Source of the DNA: an uncultured Oscillospiraceae bacterium
GTDB taxonomy: Bacteria > Bacillota > Clostridia > Oscillospirales > Oscillospiraceae
DNA length: 13,736 nt
Assembly (NCBI GenBank): GCA_934565425.1
Contig: CAKTHW010000037.1
Location: 1-13,736, forward strand
Reading direction: 5' to 3'
The notes under the pieces are model-generated. The model did not search any database, had not been told where the DNA came from, and saw nothing but the letters and a program-made list of their open reading frames with translations. The translations under genes were made by a program, and so were the position numbers. Below, one piece after another: positions 4,353-11,487 of this stretch (the first letter of the stretch is position 1; every line of letters begins with the position of its first letter).

Positions 4353-5108
4353 ATGCAAGACCGGCAGGAGACGTTACAGCTGCTCCAACAGGTGCAGTCC
4401 GGTCAGCTGGGGCCGGAGGAGGCGCTGTTACAGCTGAAATTGGCGCCCTTTGAGGACTTGGGCTACGCCAAGATCGACAGCCACCGCCCCATCCGTCAGG
4501 GTGCGGCCGAGGTCATCTACGGGGCGGGCAAGACGCCGGAGGAGATTTTGGGCATTTTGCGGCGGATGACCGGAGACGGCGTGCAGAACATCCTGGTGAC
4601 CCGGATGTCGCCGGAGGCGGCGGCGCTGGTACAAGCCCAACTGCCGCTGGACTATCACCCTCTATCCAAGGTGGGCATCGCCGCGCCCACCGAGCGCCCT
4701 CAGGTGGGCAACATCGTGGTGGTCACCGGCGGCACCAGCGACATCCCGGTGGCCGAAGAGGCAGCGCTGACCGCCCAGGTGCTGGGCAACCGGGTGACCT
4801 GTCTGTATGACGTGGGGGTGTCCGGGCTCCATCGGACGCTGGCTCATCTGGACGTCATCATGTCCGCTCGGGTGCTCATCGTGGTGGCTGGGATGGAAGG
4901 GGCGCTGGCCAGCGTCATCGGCGGGCTGGCTGACTGTCCGGTCATCGCCGTGCCCACCAGTGTGGGGTATGGCGCCAGCTTCGGCGGGTTGGCCGCCCTG
5001 CTGTCCATGCTCAACTCCTGCGCCTCTGGGGTCAGCGTGGTGAATATCGACAACGGGTTCGGGGCTGGGTATCAGGCCTCGATGATCAATCAGATGGAGG
5101 GGATTTGA
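4353..5108 (+). CDS. larB: LarB, pyridinium-3,5-biscarboxylate mononucleotide synthase (nickel-pincer cofactor)
   Basis: 251 aa, full length for LarB (about 246 in Lactiplantibacillus). LarB carboxylates nicotinic acid adenine dinucleotide and releases AMP, the first step of the nickel-pincer nucleotide used by lactate racemase (LarA) and relatives. Features seen: GYAKIDSHRPIRQGAAEVIYG near residues 37-57, the PurE/AIR-carboxylase-like core with VVTGGTSDIPVAEEA (124-138), VAGMEGALASVIGGL, PTSVGYGASFGG, and LNSCASGVSVVNIDNGFGAGYQA, in which C223 corresponds to the cysteine that binds the pyridinium ring in LarB. Start fixed by AAAGGAGGG 8 nt upstream. First gene of an operon; mtnA follows after 4 nt. 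larC and larE, its usual partners, are not in the window, so they must be elsewhere or the pathway is incomplete. Confidence 0.93.
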   Translation: MQDRQETLQLLQQVQSGQLGPEEALLQLKLAPFEDLGYAKIDSHRPIRQGAAEVIYGAGKTPEEILGILRRMTGDGVQNILVTRMSPEAAALVQAQLPLDYHPLSKVGIAAPTERPQVGNIVVVTGGTSDIPVAEEAALTAQVLGNRVTCLYDVGVSGLHRTLAHLDVIMSARVLIVVAGMEGALASVIGGLADCPVIAVPTSVGYGASFGGLAALLSMLNSCASGVSVVNIDNGFGAGYQASMINQMEGI

Positions 5109-5112
5109 GAAG

Positions 5113-6189
5113 ATGAAGGATTCGATCTTACAGCATGACACGGTGGCGCTGAACGCCGCCAAGGACGCATTGCACATCATCGACCAGACCAAGCTGCCGG
5201 GCGAGCTGGTGTTCTTGGATCTGCACACTCAGGCGGAGATTTGGAACGCCATCAAGATCTTACAGGTGCGCGGCGCACCTGCCATCGGGGTGGCTGCCGC
5301 CTATGGGCTGTATCTGGCTGCGCGGGAGATTCAGGCAGCAGACGCCGACGACTTCCGGGCGAAGCTCCACGACGCCGCTGAATATCTGGCCTCCTCCCGT
5401 CCCACTGCCGTCAACCTGCGCTGGGCGCTGGAGCGGATGGAAGGGGCGGTCAAAGAGCTGGACACGGTGGACGGCATCCGGGCCAAGCTGCTCCAGGAGA
5501 GCGAGGACATTCACGACGAGGACATCCGGGTGTGTCGGAAGATTGGCGAGTACGGGCTGGAGCTGGTAAAGCCGGGCTGGGGTCTGCTGACCCACTGCAA
5601 CGCCGGGCAGCTGGCCACGGTGAAGTACGGTACGGCTACCGCCCCCATCTATCTGGGTCAGGAGCGTGGGTATCACTTCAAGGTGTTCGCCGACGAGACC
5701 CGTCCCCTGCTCCAGGGCGCGCGGCTGACTGCTTCTGAGCTGCACGCGGCTGGGGTGGATGTGACCCTCATCTGCGACAACATGGCGGCTACCGTCATGA
5801 AGAAGGGTTGGGTGCAGGCGGTGTTCGTGGGCTGCGACCGAGTGGCGGCCAACGGGGACGCGGCCAATAAAATTGGCACATTGGGCGTGGCCATCCTGGC
5901 CAAGCGCTTCGGCATCCCCTTCTACATCTGTGCGCCCTCCTCCACCATCGACATGAACACGCCCACCGGCGCGGAAATCCCCATCGAAGAACGAGACGGG
6001 GACGAGATCTCCACCATGTGGTACGCAAAGCCCATGGCTGCCGACGGCGTGAAGACCTTCAACCCGGCCTTCGACGTGACTGACGCCGACCTCATCACCG
6101 GCATCGTCACCGAGTACGGGGTGGCGCGGGCACCTTATGACGTGTCCCTGAAGGAAATCTTTGCACGAAAGGCGGCGAATCCCCTGTGA
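5113..6189 (+). CDS. mtnA: S-methyl-5-thioribose-1-phosphate isomerase
   Basis: 358 aa, normal length. MtnA converts 5-methylthioribose-1-phosphate (or the 5-deoxyribose analogue) to the ribulose-1-phosphate in recycling of the 5'-methylthioadenosine or 5'-deoxyadenosine left by SAM enzymes. Seen: RGAPAIGVAAAYG (53-65), TAVNLRWALERM (98-109), LTHCNAGQLATVKYGTATAP with catalytic C162, FADETRPLLQGARLTA, and GCDRVAANGD with catalytic D242. These correspond to C160 and D240 of the Bacillus subtilis enzyme, which excludes the regulatory eIF2B-like homologues. It starts 4 nt after larB and its stop overlaps the next gene by 4 nt (GTGA), so the three genes are surely cotranscribed. No mtnK or MTA phosphorylase gene is in the window. 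Confidence 0.95.
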   Translation: MKDSILQHDTVALNAAKDALHIIDQTKLPGELVFLDLHTQAEIWNAIKILQVRGAPAIGVAAAYGLYLAAREIQAADADDFRAKLHDAAEYLASSRPTAVNLRWALERMEGAVKELDTVDGIRAKLLQESEDIHDEDIRVCRKIGEYGLELVKPGWGLLTHCNAGQLATVKYGTATAPIYLGQERGYHFKVFADETRPLLQGARLTASELHAAGVDVTLICDNMAATVMKKGWVQAVFVGCDRVAANGDAANKIGTLGVAILAKRFGIPFYICAPSSTIDMNTPTGAEIPIEERDGDEISTMWYAKPMAADGVKTFNPAFDVTDADLITGIVTEYGVARAPYDVSLKEIFARKAANPL

Positions 6190-6842
6190 GATACTGTACC
6201 GACCGAGAGGCCAAGGACGCCCTCATCGAGACTGGCCACCAGCTGTATCAGCAGGGGCTGACCGTGGGCACCGACGGCAACCTGAGCTGCCGAGTGACGG
6301 AGGACACCCTGTGGACCACTGCCACCGGGGCGCGGAAGGGCTTTTTGACAGACGAATGGCTGGTGAAGACGGATTTGGCGGGCAACGTGCTGGAGGGCAC
6401 CCGGAAGCCCTCTTCGGAATTGAAGATGCACCTGTGCCTGTACAAGGCCAACCCCCGCGCTCTGGCCGCTGTCCACACCCATCCCCCCTTCTCCACCGCC
6501 TTCGCTGCGGCCAACCTGGGCTTTGATAAAATGCTGCTGGCGGAAGAGGGGTTGTATCTGGGACACGTACAGGTGGCGCCCTATGCCACCCCCGGTTCGG
6601 TGGAGCTGGCGGAGAGCATCCTGCCCTACTGCTGGGACAACAACGCGGTGCTGCTGGCCAACCACGGGGCGGTGACCTGGGGCAAAAATTTGTCCGAAGC
6701 CTGCGCTCGGATGGAGACCTTGGAGCGCTCCGCCCGCATCCGCTACTACTGCCTGACCATGGGGAAAGCGCAGTATCTCAGCGATGAGGAAGCCGCCGTG
6801 CTCCACCAGAAGGGCGTTGCCCTGGGCAACTTCCCAGAATGA
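6186..6842 (+). CDS. Class II aldolase/adducin family enzyme, probable 5-methylthioribulose-1-phosphate (5-deoxyribulose-1-phosphate) aldolase
   Basis: 218 aa. Residues typical of FucA-type zinc aldolases: TDGNLS (29-34), ATGARKG (46-52), PSSELKMH with E78, and zinc ligands H97 and H99 (VHTHPP) and H160 (NHGA). Translation starts at GTG 6186, overlapping the mtnA stop; AGGCGG upstream is a modest ribosome site, so translational coupling is likely. Directly behind mtnA, the expected substrate is methylthioribulose-1-phosphate or 5-deoxyribulose-1-phosphate, split into DHAP and an aldehyde in the DHAP shunt. The alternative is MtnB, the dehydratase of the same fold; the later salvage genes (mtnW, mtnX, mtnD) are absent here, which favours the aldolase. 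A plain L-fuculose-phosphate aldolase cannot be excluded by eye, but no fucose genes are near. Confidence 0.85.
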   Translation: MRYCTDREAKDALIETGHQLYQQGLTVGTDGNLSCRVTEDTLWTTATGARKGFLTDEWLVKTDLAGNVLEGTRKPSSELKMHLCLYKANPRALAAVHTHPPFSTAFAAANLGFDKMLLAEEGLYLGHVQVAPYATPGSVELAESILPYCWDNNAVLLANHGAVTWGKNLSEACARMETLERSARIRYYCLTMGKAQYLSDEEAAVLHQKGVALGNFPE

Positions 6843-6849
6843 TAACGAC

Positions 6850-6880
6850 AAAACCCGTTCCCTTGGTGGGAACGGGTTTT
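6850..6880. terminator. Bidirectional terminator between the larB operon and the XRE gene
   Basis: Perfect 13-bp stem AAAACCCGTTCCC (6850-6862) and its complement (6868-6880) with loop TTGGT, ending in TTTT on both strands. It starts 7 nt after the aldolase stop and its other arm overlaps the XRE stop codon by 2 nt, serving both convergent units. Confidence 0.9.
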
Positions 6881-7091
6881 ATTTGTTGCGTCTGGGGTTG
6901 TCGGTCTGGGCCAGGAGGTAGTCGATGCTGACGTGGTAAAAATTGGACAGTTTGACCAGGATGTCCGCCGTCAAGGGCTGGCTGCCGGTCTCGATGTAGC
7001 TGTACTTCCGCTGGGTGATGCCGATGGCCTCCGCCACTTGCTGCTGGGTCAGGTCGTAATCTTCCCGCAGGTCTTTCACTCGGTTTTTCAC
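6879..7091 (-). CDS. Small XRE-family (HTH_3) transcriptional regulator
   Basis: 70 aa, a single helix-turn-helix domain with no effector domain. The HTH covers about residues 15-36 (TQQQVAEAIGITQRKYSYIETG), followed by PLTADILVKLSNFYHVSIDYLLAQTD, the standard ending of the Cro/C1 fold. Start is GTG at 7089-7091; there is no strong ribosome site (AGAGG about 13 nt upstream), suggesting low expression. It is divergent from the unknown gene at 7226, and the gap contains a perfect dyad plus a matching half-site in front of its own start, so it most likely represses both itself and that gene. Its ligand or trigger is unknown. Confidence 0.9.
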   Translation of the reverse strand: MKNRVKDLREDYDLTQQQVAEAIGITQRKYSYIETGSQPLTADILVKLSNFYHVSIDYLLAQTDNPRRNK

Positions 7092-7113
7092 ACTTCATTC
7101 ACTGCCTCTTTCT

Positions 7114-7132
7114 CTAGATAGTCTGAAGTATA
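7114..7132 (-). promoter_or_regulatory. Probable XRE-gene promoter -10 and operator half-site
   Basis: On the minus strand TATACT (7127-7132) has no clear -35 at 17-18 bp. Just downstream, CTAGATAG (7114-7121) repeats the half-site of the dyad at 7159-7179. This placement around the start would allow autorepression. Confidence 0.45.
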
Positions 7133-7152
7133 GGGCAGATCCGTCCGACCTA

Positions 7153-7181
7153 TTGACATTTAGATAGAATTTATCTAAAAT
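7153..7181 (+). promoter_or_regulatory. Promoter of the 154-aa gene with an XRE-type operator filling the spacer
   Basis: TTGACA (7153-7158), 17-bp spacer, TAAAAT (7176-7181). The dyad TTTAGATA (7159-7166), 5-bp centre, TATCTAAA (7172-7179) occupies the whole spacer and reaches into the -10. A bound Cro/C1-like dimer here would directly exclude RNA polymerase. No similar dyad occurs elsewhere in the window that I noticed, besides the half-site at 7114. Confidence 0.78.
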
Positions 7182-7225
7182 AAAGAAAGTTCGACTAGGA
7201 ATGGACACAATAGGAGGTTTTCCTC

Positions 7226-7690
7226 ATGAATCGCGACGCGCTTTTGGTTTATCTGAGAGACTTACGGGATTTAGAGTTGGCAAAACTGAGCCTCCCTGCG
7301 ACCCATGCCCAGGGCGCGGCGGCTCTTTTGCAGGATGCCTATGCGTTAGATCTGATCCCCTCGTCTTACCGTAATCTGACTTTTGTCTACTATCTTTACG
7401 ACACCATGTCCACCTCGCTGGTCACCATGGCGGACGCCCTGCGCCCAGAACAGCTGACCCAAGGCACCAAGCAGGTGCTGGAGCGGCTGTATCAGGACAC
7501 CACCCAGCATCCGCCTGCGCTGCTGCGCACCCGGCAGCAGGAGGCCAGCCTGCCCGAACGGGAGATGCGCACAGAGCAGCTCTTTGCCCACCTGGAACAG
7601 AGCCCCGACGAGGAAAAGGAACGGGGTCGATACGCCCAGATCCAGACCCTCCACCAGGAGACCACCCGGTTTTTCGCCAGACTGGCGTGA
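7226..7690 (+). CDS. Uncharacterised 154-aa protein under a divergent XRE repressor
   Basis: I do not recognise the family. It is a soluble-looking, mostly helical protein with no signal peptide or transmembrane segment. The N-terminal half (MNRDALLVYLRDLRDLELAKLSL) is amphipathic; the middle has IPSSYRNLTFVYYLYDTMSTS, the most distinctive part, with several aromatics; the C-terminal 60 residues are rich in Glu, Gln and Arg, suggesting a charged helix. There are no cysteines. Start fixed by GGAGG 8 nt before ATG and a consensus promoter with dyad at 7153-7181, and it ends in a strong terminator, so it is a monocistronic regulated gene. Context suggests a response protein induced when the small XRE repressor is released; an XRE-linked toxin or stress protein is possible but unsupported by sequence. 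Confidence 0.8.
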   Translation: MNRDALLVYLRDLRDLELAKLSLPATHAQGAAALLQDAYALDLIPSSYRNLTFVYYLYDTMSTSLVTMADALRPEQLTQGTKQVLERLYQDTTQHPPALLRTRQQEASLPEREMRTEQLFAHLEQSPDEEKERGRYAQIQTLHQETTRFFARLA

Positions 7691-7705
7691 CCGGTTCCCC
7701 TGTTG

Positions 7706-7740
7706 AAAAAGACCACCCTTTCTCAAAAGGTGGTCTTTTT
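7706..7740. terminator. Bidirectional terminator between the 154-aa gene and the NUDIX gene
   Basis: Perfect 12-bp stem AAAAAGACCACC (7706-7717) with GGTGGTCTTTTT (7729-7740), 11-nt loop, and five U residues at the end in either direction. It separates the convergent 154-aa gene and the cupin-sbcDC-NUDIX operon; the NUDIX stop codon begins 2 bp beyond it. Confidence 0.9.
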
Positions 7741-7741
7741 A

Positions 7742-8344
7742 TTATGCCTCGAAAAATTTCAAAAACGCCTCCACCGCTCGCGCAGTCATGCCCCAGATGG
7801 TGTGTCCTTCATAGAACCACACCGGGGTGACAAAGGTCTGCTTGTAGTGGCGGACGTACTCGGCCAAGGGCGCGGGCAGCTCCTGGAGGTTGTCCGGGGT
7901 CATGTAGTAGGTGTAGTGCTCCCGGGGCTGGGTGAGCAAATAGCGCAGGGGCACGGTGAACACCTCCTCCACCTCGTCCGGGTTGGGGTAGAGGGCGTTC
8001 ATGGCCTCCGCCGCCACCCGTCCCACCTGGGGGTAGACGGTGCCGGAGAAGTGTACCATCTTATCCATGGGCCCCAACAGGGTCACCTGCCGGGACGGGA
8101 CGCGCAGCTCCTCCCACAGCTCCCGCAGGGCGGCGGTCTCCGGCGTCTCGCCGGACTCGATGCGGCCGCCGGGGAAACAGATCTCGCCCGGCTGCATCTC
8201 CAGCCGTTTGGAGCGCACCTCAAAGAGCAGGGCATCCTCCTCGTTCACCTCCACCAACGGCAGTAGGATGGCTGCGTTGCGTTGGAGGCGCTCGGCGCCG
8301 ATGGTGCGGTGGGTGAGGATATCTCGTAGCTGTTGATCGTTCAT
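7742..8344 (-). CDS. NUDIX hydrolase, CoA-pyrophosphatase-like (NudL/YeaB type)
   Basis: 200 aa. Family members cleave CoA and its derivatives to phosphopantetheine and adenosine diphosphate. The NUDIX box is GRIESGETPETAALRELWEE; the upstream segment RSKRLEMQPGEICFPGG matches the LLT-R---L---GE--FPGG motif of CoA pyrophosphatases. The glycine after the EE pair of the box is replaced (EELRV, Arg in the Gly position), a variation that should be tolerated but is worth noting. The frame is open far upstream (to 9604), but that part is antisense-type noise within sbcC. The true start is at 8344, 11 nt after the sbcC stop, with AAGGAG upstream. It is the last gene of the cupin-sbcD-sbcC operon. 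Substrate is by similarity only. Confidence 0.88.
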   Translation of the reverse strand: MNDQQLRDILTHRTIGAERLQRNAAILLPLVEVNEEDALLFEVRSKRLEMQPGEICFPGGRIESGETPETAALRELWEELRVPSRQVTLLGPMDKMVHFSGTVYPQVGRVAAEAMNALYPNPDEVEEVFTVPLRYLLTQPREHYTYYMTPDNLQELPAPLAEYVRHYKQTFVTPVWFYEGHTIWGMTARAVEAFLKFFEA

Positions 8345-8355
8345 CTTCCTTCTCC

Positions 8356-11300
8356 TTACGCCTGAATTTCTAACGTGCTGCCTTGGGCGGTGGCGGTCAC
8401 GATTATTTTGCGTCCGATGGCCTCTTTCAATTCCGCCACGTGGGAGATGATGCCCACCATCTTCTGCCCGTCCGCCAGCCGCTGCAAGGTGCCGATGGCC
8501 TGGCGCAGGGCTTCCTCGTCCAGGGTGCCAAAGCCCTCGTCCAGGAACAGGGCGTCCAGCTGGATGCCGCCGCTGCGCCGCTGCACCACGTCGGACAGTC
8601 CCAAGGCCAGGGACAGGGACGCCTGGAAGGCTTCGCCGCCGGACAACGTTTTCACACTGCGGCGCTTGCCGGTGTAGTGGTCGATCACGTCCAGATCCAA
8701 CCCGGTCTTGCCCCGGTTGTTCTGGGCGGTCTCCTGCATGGCCAGCTGGAAGCGGCCGTTGGTCATCTGGTACAGCCGGTGGTTGGCCCGCGCCACGATC
8801 TGCCGGAAGAACCGACCCTGGACGTACCGCTCGAAGGTGATCTTCGCCCGGCCGGTCAGCTCGCCGTTGGCGGTGTCCGACAGCTCCTTCAGGCGCAGGT
8901 AGTCCTCCTGCGCCCCCTGCAAGGACGCATAGCCCTTGCGACAGGCGTCTCGGATGCTCTCGTTGCTCTGGATGCGCACGGCGATCTGGCGCTCCTGCTC
9001 TTCCAGGGTTTGGATGACGCTCTCCAGCTCCGTGATGGCCTGGTTCAACGGCTCCAGTTCCACCTGCTCCACCCCGTTCAGCTCCTGCGCCAGCTGGGTC
9101 AGCAGGGCGGTCTTTGTCTGCACCTGGGTGTGGTAGTCCTGTAGTTTCTGCCGCTGGGCTTGGAGCCAGTCCTCTTGGAGAGTGTCCCCTTCTGTGGTCA
9201 GGGTCTGTTCGGTGAGCCCGGCCTGGGTCAACGCCTCCTCCAACCGCTGCCGACTCAGGGCGCACAGCTCCGCCACCTGGGGCAGCTCCGCCTCCTTGGC
9301 CTCCAGGAGCAGTCGGTTGTGCTCCATCTGCTTCCGGTGGTCGTCCAGCCGCTGACGTGCCGTCTCCAGCCCCTTCCGGCTCTCGTCCAACTGCTGTTGG
9401 AACGCCTGGATGGCCGCCTCCACCTCCGGTCGGGTGGGGAAGAGCAGGCGTTTTTTCGTCTCGCCCCGTCGGGCGTCGGCGGCGGAATACTGGCGGTGTA
9501 CCGTTTCCAACTCCGCCCGCTGTTGGGTCAGCTGACCTTCCTGTACCGTCCGCTGGGCTTGCAGCTGTTCCAATTTTTCCTGCGCCTGGGTGCGCTGCCG
9601 GCACTGGGCTTCTGTCTCGGTGACGGCCTGCTGTAACTGGGTGAGCTGGGTGGCAGTCTCCTGTTGGCAGCGCTGTAACGCCTGGGACAGGGGTTCTGCT
9701 TGGGTATCATCCAGCAGCTCTGCGGCCTCCTGTTCCAGGTGGGTCTGTTCCGCCTGGAGTTGTCCGCGGAGAGTGGACAGGTCGGTGGCCAGCTGGGTGC
9801 AGTGCTGGTACTGCGCCTCCGCCTGCTGCTGTAACTGCTGGGTCTCCTCCTGGCTCAAGCCCTGTTGGCTGGGCTGGGCTGGGTGCGGGTGGTGGGTGGA
9901 ACCGCAAACGGGACAGGGTGCGCCATCCTGGAGCTGGGCTGCCAGCACCCCCGCCTGGTCGGCCAAAAAGGCCGCCTGGGCTTGGTCGGCGTGGGCGCGA
10001 GCCTGTTTCCACTGCGCTAACGCCTGCTGGTAGGTGGTCTCCTGGGTTTGCAGGGCATTCTTTTGCTGCTGCAGCTGCCCTTCCCGCTTCAAGAGCGCCT
10101 TGCTCTTGGCCAACCGGCGTTCCGCCTGCTGGGTCTCGCTGCGCAGGCGTTCCAACTGGCCTTCCACCCCGTCCAGCTGGGTGAGCTGGGTGCTGCACGC
10201 CTGGGTCTCCCCTTCCAGCTGCTCTAGTTTCGCTTGCAGCTGGGTCAGGGCTTGGGTCAAGGTCGCCTTTTTGTGTTCCAGCTGGGTACATTCCGCGTCC
10301 TGCTGAGCCAATACGTCATAGTCCGGCAGGGTGGCCTCGTACTTCCGCTTATGCCCTTCCAGCTCCTCGATGAGGGGTTCCTTTGCCTGCCAGGCGCTCC
10401 ACTGCTCCTCCAGCACCAGTGCCTCCTGTTCCCAGGTGCGCTGGGCGGCGCGTCTGCGGGTCAGCTCCTCTTGGATGCCGGCCTGGTGGGTCAGCTGCCG
10501 CTGCCACTCCTGCTCCGCTGGGCGCACCATGTGGAGGATGGTTTCGCCCTGCTTGATCTGGGCTTCCAGCTTGGTGTACTGGGGCGCTTCCGCCTGGAGC
10601 TGTTCCAGCTCTGTCCGCAGGGTCTCCCGCTGGGTCAGGCGGCTGTTGAGCAGTTCCAGCCGGGTGCGTTCCTCCCGCTTTTTCAGCAGGGTCTCCGTCT
10701 GGGCACGGATGGCCTGTTGCAGCTGGGACTGGCTGTCCCGCTCTGTGGTGAGCAGCTGTTTCAAGGCGTCCAGGGCGCCGGTCAGGTTCACGCCGCCCTG
10801 GGCGATGGCCGTCTCCAGCTGTTCCCGCTGGGGGTAGTCCTCCGGGTACTGGACGCTCTGCAGCCGCTGGCTCAGCTGCTGCATAGCCTCTTTTCGCGCG
10901 CCCCGCTGGGTCAGTTCCCGCTGCTTTAACGCCTCTTGGAGCTGCTGGCAAGGTTCCGTCTGGAACAGGTTCCGCAAAATGTCCCCTCGCACCTCACTGC
11001 TGGCCTCCAACAGCGCCCGGAACTCCCCCTGCGCCAGCATGGCCACCTGCTTGAACTGGGCGGCGGTGAGCTGGAGCAGTTCTTGTATCTCCTGGGTCAC
11101 TTGCCGGTCGCCGGTGGCCATCAGCCCTTGGGGGCCGGTCAGGGTGGCTTCCCGTTTCTGTTTGGTCTCACCGGTGCCCTTTTTGCGTTTGCGCAGGTAT
11201 TCCGGACTGCGATAGACGGTGTACTCCTGCTGGTGATAGGCGAAGGTGAGCCGGACGAAGGTGGGGGTGTCCGGCTGGGCGAAGTCGCTGCGCAGGGCGG

Positions 11301-11487
11301 TAGTGCCCCGGCTCTTGCCGCTGCTTTCGCCGTAGAGGGCGAAGGTGATGGCGTCAAAAATCGTGGTCTTGCCAGCACCGGTGTCGCCAGCGATGAGGTA
11401 GAGTCCGTCGGAAAAGGCGGAAAAATCCACCGTCTCCTCCCCGGCGTAGGGGCCGAAGGCGGAGAAGGTCAATCGAATGGGTTTCAT
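8356..11487 (-). CDS. sbcC: SbcC, ATPase subunit of the SbcCD nuclease
   Basis: 1043 aa, typical length. SbcC (bacterial Rad50) forms the ATP-dependent clamp of SbcCD, which opens DNA hairpins and processes protein-blocked double-strand ends. Seen: N-terminal Walker A GDTGAGKT (34-41); long Gln/Leu/Glu-rich coiled coil (about 180-860) interrupted at its apex by the zinc hook CPVC (C525, C528) followed by GSTHHPHP; C-terminal ABC signature LSGGEAF (948-954), Walker B and catalytic acid in LDALFLDEGFGTLDEE (D983, E984) and the H-loop at H1016. The ATG overlaps the sbcD stop by 4 nt (ATGA), so translation is coupled. The coding strand is very rich in CAG/CTG codons. No break or frameshift seen. 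Confidence 0.97.
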   Translation of the reverse strand: MKPIRLTFSAFGPYAGEETVDFSAFSDGLYLIAGDTGAGKTTIFDAITFALYGESSGKSRGTTALRSDFAQPDTPTFVRLTFAYHQQEYTVYRSPEYLRKRKKGTGETKQKREATLTGPQGLMATGDRQVTQEIQELLQLTAAQFKQVAMLAQGEFRALLEASSEVRGDILRNLFQTEPCQQLQEALKQRELTQRGARKEAMQQLSQRLQSVQYPEDYPQREQLETAIAQGGVNLTGALDALKQLLTTERDSQSQLQQAIRAQTETLLKKREERTRLELLNSRLTQRETLRTELEQLQAEAPQYTKLEAQIKQGETILHMVRPAEQEWQRQLTHQAGIQEELTRRRAAQRTWEQEALVLEEQWSAWQAKEPLIEELEGHKRKYEATLPDYDVLAQQDAECTQLEHKKATLTQALTQLQAKLEQLEGETQACSTQLTQLDGVEGQLERLRSETQQAERRLAKSKALLKREGQLQQQKNALQTQETTYQQALAQWKQARAHADQAQAAFLADQAGVLAAQLQDGAPCPVCGSTHHPHPAQPSQQGLSQEETQQLQQQAEAQYQHCTQLATDLSTLRGQLQAEQTHLEQEAAELLDDTQAEPLSQALQRCQQETATQLTQLQQAVTETEAQCRQRTQAQEKLEQLQAQRTVQEGQLTQQRAELETVHRQYSAADARRGETKKRLLFPTRPEVEAAIQAFQQQLDESRKGLETARQRLDDHRKQMEHNRLLLEAKEAELPQVAELCALSRQRLEEALTQAGLTEQTLTTEGDTLQEDWLQAQRQKLQDYHTQVQTKTALLTQLAQELNGVEQVELEPLNQAITELESVIQTLEEQERQIAVRIQSNESIRDACRKGYASLQGAQEDYLRLKELSDTANGELTGRAKITFERYVQGRFFRQIVARANHRLYQMTNGRFQLAMQETAQNNRGKTGLDLDVIDHYTGKRRSVKTLSGGEAFQASLSLALGLSDVVQRRSGGIQLDALFLDEGFGTLDEEALRQAIGTLQRLADGQKMVGIISHVAELKEAIGRKIIVTATAQGSTLEIQA

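Noticed and set aside
8345-9604. Long minus-strand open frame upstream of the NUDIX gene (apparent 620-aa protein)
   Set aside because: It is a Pro/Gly/Ala/Arg-rich out-of-frame shadow of sbcC; the NUDIX domain begins at the ATG at 8344 behind its own ribosome site.
8356-11487. Several large plus-strand frames opposite sbcC
   Set aside because: Low-complexity Gln/Leu/Ser/Trp-rich shadows caused by CAG/CTG-rich coiled-coil codons; no ribosome sites or domains.
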